Below are positions 1 through 6,835 of a stretch of DNA of 12,580 nt, piece after piece (the stretch's first letter is position 1; every line of letters begins with the position of its first letter). Origin of the DNA: Ruthenibacterium avium. Its GTDB lineage: Bacteria; Bacillota; Clostridia; Oscillospirales; Ruminococcaceae. The position numbers and the translations under genes were made by a program. The stretch spans positions 1-12,580 of the forward strand of contig DWYA01000040.1 in the NCBI GenBank assembly GCA_019118905.1, in the 5' to 3' direction. The notes beneath the pieces were generated by a model. That model had not been told where the DNA came from. It did not search any database and worked only from the letters and a program-made list of their open reading frames with translations.

Positions 1-35
1 GGCAAAAACAAGGGCAAACAGATAAGGTTTGAATG

Positions 36-56
36 AAAAACAGGCGTGAAGCCTTG
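36..56 (-). terminator. Weak possible terminator after the GH13 gene
   Basis: On the minus strand a short AGGC/GCCT stem with a five-base loop is followed directly by GTTTTTC. The stem is only about 4-5 bp, so this is a poor rho-independent terminator. It is listed because nothing better lies in the remaining downstream bases of the window. Confidence 0.25.
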
Positions 57-112
57 AAAAATCAATGGTTTTTGAGGATTAGATAGTTAAATTGGAATTT
101 CTGTTTGTGGGG

Positions 113-1426
113 TCAGCGCTCCATTTTCCAATACTGGGCGCTGTACGGGGCAAGCTCGCTTCCGCCGCCGAAATCGTGCGTTTTTCCCGTGAGCAAATCT
201 TGTGCCAAACCGCAGCCCGCGTCAAAATGTGCGGTGTAGGGCTGTGCATCCGCGTTGATGGCCACCAGCACGCGCTCCGTGTCGGTTTTGCGCTCGAAAA
301 TCAATTGACGGTTCGTCAGCACCACATTGCGATAACTGCCATAGCAAAGCGCCTTGCTTTCCCGATGGGCTTTGGCAAGCACCGCAATCCAATCACTCAG
401 CTCATTCCACTGCGGCAGTACAATCTCGGGGCGCAGCACCGCATCGCTGCCCGCCTGTTTGCTGCCTTTTTCGCCCCACTCGCTGCCGTAATAAACAGCG
501 GGAACGCCGGGCATACCGAACATCAGCGCATACGCCAAGGGCAAGTGCTTCGGCTCGGTCAGCTGGCTGGCAATGCGGGTGACATCGTGGTTATCCAAGA
601 ACGACAACAAATGCGCGCCTTTATAAAGCGTCCAATCCTCCGGGCCAAACTGACGCGCCAAGCTGTGGGCGATTTCAAACAAATTCATAGAGTTAAAGCT
701 GAACCAAAGCCCCTTATAGCATTCATAATTCGTGACCGAGTGGCACATATCCCCGCTCATCCACTGCTTGTAATCGCCGTGCAGCGTTTCGCCCATCAAA
801 ACAAAGTCCGGCTTTAAGCTTTGCGTAAATTCCCGAAGCTGGCGCAGATAATGCTGCGGCAGACAATACGCCACATCCAAGCGCAGACCGTCAATGTCAA
901 ATTGCTCTACCCAAGTGCGGATAGCGTCAAACTGATGGCGGACTACATCAGGGTGGCTGAGGTTCAATTTCACCAGCTCGTTATGGCCTTCCCATGCTTC
1001 ATACCAAAAACCGTCGTTGCGGTCGGTATTGCCGCCGAAATCAATGTGGAACCAATCTTTATACGGGCTGTCCCACTTTTTTTCCTGCACATCTCGAAAC
1101 GCCCAAAAACCGCGCCCCACATGGTTGAATACACCGTCCAGCATAACGCGCAGCCCTGCGTCGTGCAGCGCTTTGCACACCTTGGCAAAATCCTCGTTTG
1201 TGCCCAAGCGAACATCCAAACGGAAATAATCGCGCGTGTCATAGCCGTGCCGATCACTTTCAAACACCGGGTTAAACAACACTGTGTCTGCGCCCAGCTT
1301 TTTGATATGCTCCACCCAATCTAAAATACGCAGGATTCTGCTTTCGGGCACACCGTCATTTTCCTGAGGTGCGCCGCATAATCCCAGCGGATAAATTTGA
1401 TAGACGACCGCTTCATCAAACCACAT
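113..1426 (-). CDS. GH13 alpha-amylase-family glycoside hydrolase, cytoplasmic
   Basis: The 437-residue protein carries the GH13 signature regions in order: region I DGVFNHVG at 97-104, region II GLRLDVAY with the expected nucleophile D184, region III MGETLHG with the expected acid/base E213, and region IV FLDNHD with D281. These are the residues that perform retaining hydrolysis or transfer at alpha-glucosidic bonds. The catalytic barrel begins almost at residue 1 (VVYQIYPLG) and there is no N-terminal beta-sandwich, so it is shorter than neopullulanases and cyclomaltodextrinases. About 80 C-terminal residues probably form the usual small beta domain. No signal peptide is present, so it likely acts on imported maltodextrins in the cytoplasm. 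The ATG at 1424-1426 is preceded by AGGAGG at 8 bases on the minus strand. Exact substrate (maltodextrin, cyclodextrin or pullulan fragments) cannot be read from sequence. Confidence 0.93.
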   Translation of the reverse strand: MWFDEAVVYQIYPLGLCGAPQENDGVPESRILRILDWVEHIKKLGADTVLFNPVFESDRHGYDTRDYFRLDVRLGTNEDFAKVCKALHDAGLRVMLDGVFNHVGRGFWAFRDVQEKKWDSPYKDWFHIDFGGNTDRNDGFWYEAWEGHNELVKLNLSHPDVVRHQFDAIRTWVEQFDIDGLRLDVAYCLPQHYLRQLREFTQSLKPDFVLMGETLHGDYKQWMSGDMCHSVTNYECYKGLWFSFNSMNLFEIAHSLARQFGPEDWTLYKGAHLLSFLDNHDVTRIASQLTEPKHLPLAYALMFGMPGVPAVYYGSEWGEKGSKQAGSDAVLRPEIVLPQWNELSDWIAVLAKAHRESKALCYGSYRNVVLTNRQLIFERKTDTERVLVAINADAQPYTAHFDAGCGLAQDLLTGKTHDFGGGSELAPYSAQYWKMER

Positions 1427-1448
1427 AGAACCTGCCTCCTGTTTCGTT

Positions 1449-1473
1449 CAGAAGGCTCTTTCCGCGCCTTCTG
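1449..1473 (-). promoter_or_regulatory. Perfect inverted repeat in the GH13 gene leader
   Basis: CAGAAGGC and GCCTTCTG form a perfect 8-bp inverted repeat around a 9-base centre. It sits between the -10 box (1486-1491) and the ribosome binding site. A transcript starting near 1479 would carry this hairpin almost at its 5' end. No T-tract follows it, so it is not an attenuator of the simple type. It could be a repressor operator of a sugar-responsive regulator or a 5' mRNA-stabilising hairpin. The inverted repeat is seen directly; the role is inference. Confidence 0.5.
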
Positions 1474-1485
1474 CATTATAAGATG

Positions 1486-1515
1486 ATTATATGACGGATG
1501 ACTGCTTGCTGTCAA
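1486..1515 (-). promoter_or_regulatory. Consensus sigma-A promoter for the GH13 gene
   Basis: On the minus strand TTGACA (1510-1515) is followed after 18 bases by TATAAT (1486-1491), a match to both housekeeping sigma-A consensus hexamers. A second TATAAT (1475-1480) lies a few bases downstream but has no comparable -35 partner. The promoter lies just beyond the glmS terminator, so the GH13 gene is most likely transcribed independently of glmS. The expected start is about position 1479. Confidence 0.75.
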
Positions 1516-1526
1516 ACCTTTCCTAT

Positions 1527-1575
1527 AAAAAAAGATTGCCCCGCCGCAGTGTGCTTCATACACAAAACGGCAGGG
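1527..1575 (-). terminator. Rho-independent terminator of glmS
   Basis: Read on the minus strand just after the glmS stop, CCCTGCCG (1568-1575) pairs with CGGCGGGG (1539-1546) in an 8-bp stem with one G-T wobble. An inner GTGT/ACAC pairing adds stability. The stem is followed by CAATC and seven T residues (1527-1533), the standard layout of an intrinsic terminator. It separates glmS from the GH13 gene promoter. Confidence 0.8.
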
Positions 1576-1582
1576 TAAAGGA

Positions 1583-3418
1583 TTATTCTACGGTAACGCT
1601 TTTCGCCAGATTTCTAGGCTTATCAATATCGCATCCATGCTGACGCGCGGTGTAATAGGCAAACAGCTGGGCATAAACCGTTGCCAAAAGCGGGGCGGTA
1701 TACCACGGGACATTTTCAATCGGCCAAACCGTGCAGCCCTCAATGGGGGTTTGCGGCGGTGTGCCGATTAACAGCAGATACGCGCCGCGCGCTTTCACCT
1801 CCTGCATATTGGAAAACGTCTTTTCTAAAATTTGCGGCTGTGTTGCAATGGCGGCTACCAGCGTGCGCTCGTCAATTAAAGCAATCGTGCCGTGCTTCAG
1901 CTCTCCGGCCGGGTAGGCTTCGCTGTGCAGATAAGACACCTCTTTCAATTTGAGCGCCGATTCCAAAGAGGTGGTATAATCCATCAATCGGCCAATGAAA
2001 AACACGTCATGACAAGCGCGGTTCGCGCGTGCAAAATCCTCCACAATGGCGCGCTGATTTAAAATCGACTGAATCTGCCGGGGCAGTTCCACCAGATGTT
2101 TCAGTGCCGCTTTCAGCTGATCGTCATTCATTTTGCCCCGCAGATGTGCCAAATCCAGCGCCAAAATTTCAAACAGCAGCACCTGCGTCAAATAAGCCTT
2201 TGTGGAAGCCACAGCGATTTCCGGCCCGGCCAGTGTGTACATAACGGTGTCCGCTTCGCGGGCAATAGACGCACCGATCACATTGGAAAAGGCAAGCGCA
2301 CGCATTCCCAATTGTTTTGCCTTGCGCAGTGCCGCCAAGGTATCTGCGGTTTCGCCGCTTTGGCTGACCGCCAAAAAAACATGCCCTTCGGGATTGCGCT
2401 CTTGTTCTACCACTGTTTGATAGCGGTATTCACTGGCAATGCAGGCATCCGTGCGCACACCGGCAAACTGCTCGATCAGCGCCTTTCCCATGCAGCCCGC
2501 ATGATAGGCCGTACCGCACGCGGCAATGGTCAGCTCTTTTAACTGCTGGGCCTGCTCGGGGGTAAACGGCATATGTTCCCGGCGGATGGTGTAAGTGCTT
2601 TGGTCAATGTAATGCGCTAAGGTGTCGGCAATCACCTGCGGCTGCTCACAGATCTCTTTCAGCATAAAATGGTCAAAGCCATTTTTCTGCGCCGCGCTCG
2701 TATCCCATGAAATTGTCACGCTCACCCGCTTGCGCTCTTTGCCGTCCAAGCCAAAGAAGGCGGCTTTGTCGGGTGTTACCACCGCAATATCGCCATCCTC
2801 CGGCAAATAGACGCTCCGCGTATATTCCAGCAATGCGCATACATCGCTTGCCACATAGTGGCACCCCTGCCCTATCCCGATTACCAGCGGGCTATGGCTT
2901 CTGGCGCAGTAAAGGGTGTCAGGCGCCGCGCGGTCCAAAATGACGAGTGCAAACGAGCCTTTCAGCATTGCCAGTACCTTCACCAGCGTCGTTTTCATAT
3001 CCTTCTCATAGTGATAGGCCAACAGCTGCGCCACAACCTCGGTATCCGTTTCCGAGGCAAACGAGATTCCTTCCTTCATCAGCTGTGCTTTCAGTTCGGC
3101 ATAATTTTCAATGATGCCATTATGCACCAGCGCCACGCGCCGCTCGGTATCAAAATGCGGATGGCAATTTTCCACGGAGGGCTTGCCATGGGTTGCCCAG
3201 CGCGTATGCCCAATACCGCATACCCCGGAAAGCGGATTTTGTTCCACTTCTTCCCGCAGCCGGTCAATGCGCCCCACCGCTTTGCGCACGGAAAATCCGT
3301 CTGCCTGCATGGCGGCAATTCCCGCAGAATCATAACCGCGATACTCCAGCGCAGAAAGCCCTTTCAGCAAAAATTCACAGCAGGAAGTTTTTCCTGTAAA
3401 CCCAACAATCCCACACAT
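1583..3418 (-). CDS. glmS: Glutamine--fructose-6-phosphate aminotransferase (isomerizing)
   Basis: This cytoplasmic enzyme converts fructose 6-phosphate and glutamine to glucosamine 6-phosphate and glutamate, the first committed step towards UDP-GlcNAc and peptidoglycan. The start is set at the ATG of MCGIVGF (3416-3418), because Cys2 must become the N-terminal nucleophile of the glutaminase domain. AAGGAG stands 8 bases upstream. The frame is open further, to 3499, but that extension would bury the cysteine. The 611-residue product has the family's usual length (about 600-610). Visible motifs are GHTRWATHG and HNGIIENY in the class II amidotransferase half, then two SIS domains with CGTAYHA, SQSGETADT and STKAYLTQ, a GELKHG segment and the conserved C-terminal end KPRNLAKSVTVE. 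Nothing is missing. Transcription stops at the terminator just downstream. Confidence 0.98.
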   Translation of the reverse strand: MCGIVGFTGKTSCCEFLLKGLSALEYRGYDSAGIAAMQADGFSVRKAVGRIDRLREEVEQNPLSGVCGIGHTRWATHGKPSVENCHPHFDTERRVALVHNGIIENYAELKAQLMKEGISFASETDTEVVAQLLAYHYEKDMKTTLVKVLAMLKGSFALVILDRAAPDTLYCARSHSPLVIGIGQGCHYVASDVCALLEYTRSVYLPEDGDIAVVTPDKAAFFGLDGKERKRVSVTISWDTSAAQKNGFDHFMLKEICEQPQVIADTLAHYIDQSTYTIRREHMPFTPEQAQQLKELTIAACGTAYHAGCMGKALIEQFAGVRTDACIASEYRYQTVVEQERNPEGHVFLAVSQSGETADTLAALRKAKQLGMRALAFSNVIGASIAREADTVMYTLAGPEIAVASTKAYLTQVLLFEILALDLAHLRGKMNDDQLKAALKHLVELPRQIQSILNQRAIVEDFARANRACHDVFFIGRLMDYTTSLESALKLKEVSYLHSEAYPAGELKHGTIALIDERTLVAAIATQPQILEKTFSNMQEVKARGAYLLLIGTPPQTPIEGCTVWPIENVPWYTAPLLATVYAQLFAYYTARQHGCDIDKPRNLAKSVTVE

Positions 3419-3439
3419 ACTCGACGCTCCTTTTGTTTT

Positions 3440-3467
3440 GGCGCATAGAATTCCAAACTTTTGCGCC
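3440..3467 (-). other. Hairpin just upstream of the glmS ribosome binding site
   Basis: GGCGCA and TGCGCC form a perfect 6-bp stem around a 16-base loop, and the AAGGAG of glmS follows about ten bases later on the minus strand. It could modulate glmS translation or simply be leader structure. No T-tract follows it. The pairing is visible; function is inference. Confidence 0.35.
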
Positions 3468-3586
3468 GCTGATTCGCCTCTATCGCCGCAGGACATCAAC
3501 CGTCAAAGCTGCCGCCTTGCTGATTGCGTGTCTTGTTTTTGCCTTGCTTGCGTCGGCTCTCTCTTACGACGATATGCAATGTGCCT

Positions 3587-3615
3587 ATTGTAACTGCTTT
3601 TTTCCAAAAAATCAA
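3587..3615 (-). promoter_or_regulatory. Candidate sigma-A promoter for glmS
   Basis: On the minus strand TTGATT (3610-3615) and TACAAT (3587-3592) are separated by 17 bases, a good sigma-A spacing with 4/6 and 5/6 matches. Transcription would start near 3580, giving a leader of about 160 bases. A perfect TTGACA at 3666-3671 is an alternative -35 box, but only a poor -10 (around 3642-3648) stands at the right distance from it. Confidence 0.45.
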
Positions 3616-3771
3616 TACTGAAAATGAAAAAAAAGTGCGCAAAAGTACAAATATTTTCGTGAGTTTGTCAAGTTTAAATAAATCCTACATCAAATAGCTC
3701 TGCGGTTTTGTTTTGTATACACAATATCAATCTTTTACCCAGCAGCTTCTTTGACGCCGATATGTGTAAAA

Positions 3772-6279
3772 TCACTCTGTGTCTTTTTTGCTGCGCTTTT
3801 GTGCCAAAAAGCCGTCAATGACTTTGCATAAATTTCCAAAATCAATCGGTTTTGCTGCATATTCATCCATGCCCGCCTGTTTTGTCAGGGCAATATCCTC
3901 CGAAAAGGTATTGGCGGTTACTGCAATAATGGGAACATTTTTGGCGTCCGAGCGCTCCATGGCACGGATGGCACACGCGGCATCACAACCTCCCATGACA
4001 GGCATTTGCATGTCGAGGAGAAGAATATCAAAGCGATTCTCTGCGGAACTTGCAAACTGCTCCACCGCCTCTTGCCCGTTATGCGCTTTTGTAATTTCTG
4101 CGCCCTGCGCGGTGAGAATTTCCGTTGCAATTTCCATATTGATGGCGTCATCCTCCGCCAACAGAATGCGCACGCCGTCCAAACGCGGAGTTTCGCCCTT
4201 TTTCTGTGTTTCTTCCGGCTTGTCGCTTTGCGGCACATCCACCGGGGTGAGGGGCAAAGCAATCACAAAACGGCTTCCTTTGCCCACGGTGCTTTCACAG
4301 TGAATTTCTCCGTTCATTTGCTGCACCAGCTGGCGCACAATTGCCATACCAAGCCCCGTACCCATCGTTTGAGGTGCTCCAAAACGAGTTTCGCGCGCAT
4401 ACGGCTCGAAGATATGCGCCAAAAATTCCTGCGACATTCCAACGCCGTCGTCGGAAATTTCAAACACATATTTGCTCTGTTTTTCATACACATGGACAGC
4501 GATATGCCCGCCGTCTTTTGTATATTTAAACGCATTTGACAGCAAATTATTAAATATTTGCCCAAGGCGAACGGAATCGCCCATCACTTCCTTTTGGTGC
4601 AGGGTTACGCTGACATCAAATTGTCTGTTTTCCCGCTGCGCCAAAGCGTGAAACAAGTCGCAGTATTCTTCGATGCAGCGGCACAAGTCCATTGGCCGAC
4701 ATTCCAACGAAAATTTGCCGCGTTCCATTCTCGAAATTTCCAAAAGGTCGTTAATAAGCGCCAACAGCTGCTTTGCAGCAAATTCCATTTTGTCAATATG
4801 CGCATTGGCTTTTTCCGGCTGGGCAAGGTCACGCCTCAAAAGCACGCACATGCCAATGACGGCATTCAGCGGCGTGCGCATTTCGTGGGACATTCTGTTA
4901 AAAAATGTCGTCTTTGCTTTTTGCGCTTCTTTTTCCGCATCCAAAGCGCGGTTGAGCAAGTCAATTTCATTCATTTGACGGCGCTTTTCCACGTCAATAT
5001 CTCGAAAGCAAAATACCACTTCATGCGTATCAGGGTTTTTATCAAACAGCATTTCCACGTTCACCCAGCGGAACTCCTGCCCAAAACGCCGCAGATAATC
5101 GCCGCCGAAACGCTTTGTTTGATTTTTCACCAAATGACGCACATTCTCCAAAGAAAAGCTTTTTTCAAATTCATTATAAGTCTCTTTGCTGATGACTGTT
5201 TCAATGGCACATAAAAAGCTTTCATAACTGCCGCTTTGGGGCATTTTTCCCTGCATATCTTCAGCACACTTGAGCATTTCAAACGTTCCGGCCTGATAAT
5301 CCACCCGATAGATGGCATAGTAAAGCTCGCCCAGTGCCTGCACCGTTTTGCTTGCTGCACGAAGCTTTTTGGTTTGTTTGCTGTCGCGCCATGCCGTGAT
5401 TAAAAGAGCCGCTCCAAACAGAAAAACCAGCAGGAAAAAGAAACGGATCACCGTTTCCAGCTCATACAAAATTTCATGAATTGGAATGGTCAAAACCGAA
5501 ACCCAGCCATTTTCCATGACATGATAGTAAACGCCGTGCTGTTTGCCGTCGGGCGCTGTGATGCTGGTGTCATACGCCAAAAGGCTGCCATCCTCAATTC
5601 CATTTTTTAAAACAACGGCGTAAGCGTCCAACTCGCTGTCCGAATAATTCTGCTCTGTCATGGTATACAGCACATTGCCGCTTTCATCGCACAGAAAGTA
5701 CACACTGCCCATGGGCATTGATTCACGCTGTGAGATTCCCCAATCCTTGATCGGAGCCCACAGCGCCAGCACATTGCCTTTCTCATCGAGCTGCTGAGAA
5801 AAAACAAGCCATTTTCCCCCATTGTTTTGCACTACACCGGCAAATTTTGTTTCGCCGCCTGCATCTTGTGCCGTTTCAATCCAAAAAGGGTCTGCATCGT
5901 TGTAAATTCCCTGCGAATTGATGGTTTGGCCATTCCAAAGCGCTGTAAAATATAACCCTTCTTCGCCAAACTGTTGCATTTCTTCCTGCTGCTGCGCAAG
6001 CCAAGTAAACATTTGCTGCGATTCCAGGCTTTTATCGTTGATGAGCTCCGCCTTCATATTCAAAATTTGCAGATAAAAGCGAATTTTGTTTTGCTCCTGA
6101 TTGGAGTAACTGCGCGTGACATAGTTTCCTACCTCCTGTGCATCTTGAAGAAGCCGCTCCCGCGCAACCACAGCGCTTGCCGCCAGAAAAAGGCTGAAGG
6201 CCACTAACATGGCAACATTGAACCAAAAATGTTTTAAAACTCCTTTTCCCTTCACTTTTTTTCGCTGCATTGCATTCAC
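3772..6279 (-). CDS. Membrane-bound hybrid sensor histidine kinase with receiver domain
   Basis: The 835-residue protein has a membrane segment at about 18-39, an external sensor region at about 41-276 resembling a Cache fold, a second membrane segment at about 277-297, and a PAS-like region at about 318-430. The kinase core follows: H-box MSHEMRTP with phosphorylatable H465, then the ATPase N-box (FNNLLSNAFKY near 577), G1 (DDGVGM), F (FEPY) and G2 (GTGLGMAI). A receiver domain at about 703-828 has D710/D711, phosphoacceptor D756 in LLLDMQMP, T788 and K810. All key residues are intact. A separate HPt is therefore expected to pass phosphate onward, and one is encoded divergently next door. 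The start used is GTG at 6279, five to six bases from GAAGGG. An ATG nine bases downstream (6270) is possible but sits further from that site. The ligand cannot be predicted. Confidence 0.93.
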   Translation of the reverse strand: MNAMQRKKVKGKGVLKHFWFNVAMLVAFSLFLAASAVVARERLLQDAQEVGNYVTRSYSNQEQNKIRFYLQILNMKAELINDKSLESQQMFTWLAQQQEEMQQFGEEGLYFTALWNGQTINSQGIYNDADPFWIETAQDAGGETKFAGVVQNNGGKWLVFSQQLDEKGNVLALWAPIKDWGISQRESMPMGSVYFLCDESGNVLYTMTEQNYSDSELDAYAVVLKNGIEDGSLLAYDTSITAPDGKQHGVYYHVMENGWVSVLTIPIHEILYELETVIRFFFLLVFLFGAALLITAWRDSKQTKKLRAASKTVQALGELYYAIYRVDYQAGTFEMLKCAEDMQGKMPQSGSYESFLCAIETVISKETYNEFEKSFSLENVRHLVKNQTKRFGGDYLRRFGQEFRWVNVEMLFDKNPDTHEVVFCFRDIDVEKRRQMNEIDLLNRALDAEKEAQKAKTTFFNRMSHEMRTPLNAVIGMCVLLRRDLAQPEKANAHIDKMEFAAKQLLALINDLLEISRMERGKFSLECRPMDLCRCIEEYCDLFHALAQRENRQFDVSVTLHQKEVMGDSVRLGQIFNNLLSNAFKYTKDGGHIAVHVYEKQSKYVFEISDDGVGMSQEFLAHIFEPYARETRFGAPQTMGTGLGMAIVRQLVQQMNGEIHCESTVGKGSRFVIALPLTPVDVPQSDKPEETQKKGETPRLDGVRILLAEDDAINMEIATEILTAQGAEITKAHNGQEAVEQFASSAENRFDILLLDMQMPVMGGCDAACAIRAMERSDAKNVPIIAVTANTFSEDIALTKQAGMDEYAAKPIDFGNLCKVIDGFLAQKRSKKDTE

Positions 6280-6310
6280 CCATTCCCTTCTTAAATCTTT
6301 TCCCGTATTC

Positions 6311-6338
6311 AGTATAAATCAGCTTGTTAAAAAGTCAA
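6311..6338 (-). promoter_or_regulatory. Candidate sigma-A promoter for the histidine kinase gene
   Basis: On the minus strand TTGACT (6333-6338) and TATACT (6311-6316) are separated by 16 bases, each a 5/6 consensus match. The start point would fall near 6304, leaving a leader of about 25 bases before the GTG start. It lies back to back with the HPt-operon promoter at 6368-6397. Confidence 0.6.
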
Positions 6339-6367
6339 TCTGCCGCGCAAAACAAGCGACTGTCCGA

Positions 6368-6397
6368 TTGGACTTTACCGCTCAAACAAGGTATAAT
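6368..6397 (+). promoter_or_regulatory. Candidate sigma-A promoter for the HPt-regulator operon
   Basis: A perfect TATAAT (6392-6397) is preceded at 18 bases by TTGGAC (6368-6373), a weaker -35. The expected start is about 6404, giving a leader of about 48 bases before the HPt ATG. The 30 bases between this and the kinase promoter could hold a shared control site, but I see no clear operator there. Confidence 0.55.
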
Positions 6398-6451
6398 AAT
6401 GGCAAGTGAAAATAAGTGATCTCACATCGTTACAGGACAAGGAGTTTTGCA

Positions 6452-6835
6452 ATGGAACAACAAGAATTTTTCTCGCAATTAAAAGCAGCCGGAGTGGATA
6501 CCGATACTGCGCTGGAGCGCTTTATGGGAAACCAAGGGCTGTATCTTCGCTTTCTGCTTCAGCTTCCCGATATTTTGCATTTTGACGAAATGCAAAGCGC
6601 GCTTTCGGCTCAAGACCAAGAAGCGTTTTACCACTATATCCACACGTTAAAGGGTACCGCCTCCAACTTGGGGGTTTCGACTGTGGGCGACTGTGCACAC
6701 GCCATTTTGGCCGAGCTTCGCACGGGGGGCTTTCGCAATATGAAAAAGCTGCAAGAGCTTTTAAAAGAAATTGAAACCGAAAGCGAACGGATTGTGGATC
6801 TCATTCATTACTATAAAGGAGAGGAACAGGTATGA
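6452..6835 (+). CDS. HPt histidine phosphotransfer protein
   Basis: This 127-residue soluble protein contains the HPt signature HTLKGTASNLG, with H64 as the expected phosphorylated residue. The rest is predicted helical, fitting the four-helix bundle of HPt domains. Its role would be to carry phosphate from the receiver domain of the hybrid kinase (D756) to the next response regulator (D56). The start is the ATG at 6452, placed 7 bases after AAGGAG. The frame also extends upstream to a GTG at 6416, but that start has no ribosome binding site and adds residues outside the domain. The stop overlaps the next start as ATGA, so the two are probably translationally coupled. With the divergent kinase gene this makes a self-contained phosphorelay. 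Confidence 0.93.
   Translation: MEQQEFFSQLKAAGVDTDTALERFMGNQGLYLRFLLQLPDILHFDEMQSALSAQDQEAFYHYIHTLKGTASNLGVSTVGDCAHAILAELRTGGFRNMKKLQELLKEIETESERIVDLIHYYKGEEQV

Larger units (their letters stand above)
3419..3771 (-). promoter_or_regulatory. glmS upstream region and long leader, no gene seen
   Basis: These 353 bases separate the kinase stop from glmS. The kinase-proximal half (about 3600-3771) is A/T-rich and holds the candidate promoters. The glmS-proximal half is more GC-rich and would form a leader of roughly 160 bases with repeated GCAAGGC motifs and the hairpin at 3440-3467. I looked for the conserved core of the glmS ribozyme, which often precedes glmS in Gram-positive bacteria, and do not recognise it. 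No open frame here has a convincing start and ribosome binding site. Confidence 0.5.

Noticed and set aside
92..817. A plus-strand 241-residue open frame opposite the GH13 gene
   Set aside because: The minus strand carries all four GH13 signature regions and a strong ribosome binding site; this frame has neither motifs nor a ribosome binding site.
3419..3499. N-terminal extension of glmS by 27 residues
   Set aside because: It would place the catalytic cysteine internally. The ATG at 3416-3418 has its own well-spaced ribosome binding site and yields the canonical MCGIVGF start.
3433..3621. A 62-residue plus-strand open frame in the glmS upstream region
   Set aside because: It starts at a TTG without a ribosome binding site, overlaps the glmS leader on the opposite strand and resembles no known small protein.
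3718..3768. Imperfect inverted repeat TACACAATATC/GATATGTGTA just after the kinase stop, as a terminator
   Set aside because: The stem has a bulge, the loop is about 30 bases and no T-tract follows on either strand, so it does not look like an intrinsic terminator.
6416..6451. Upstream GTG start for the HPt protein
   Set aside because: It has no ribosome binding site and falls only about a dozen bases after the predicted transcription start, whereas the ATG at 6452 follows AAGGAG by 7 bases.
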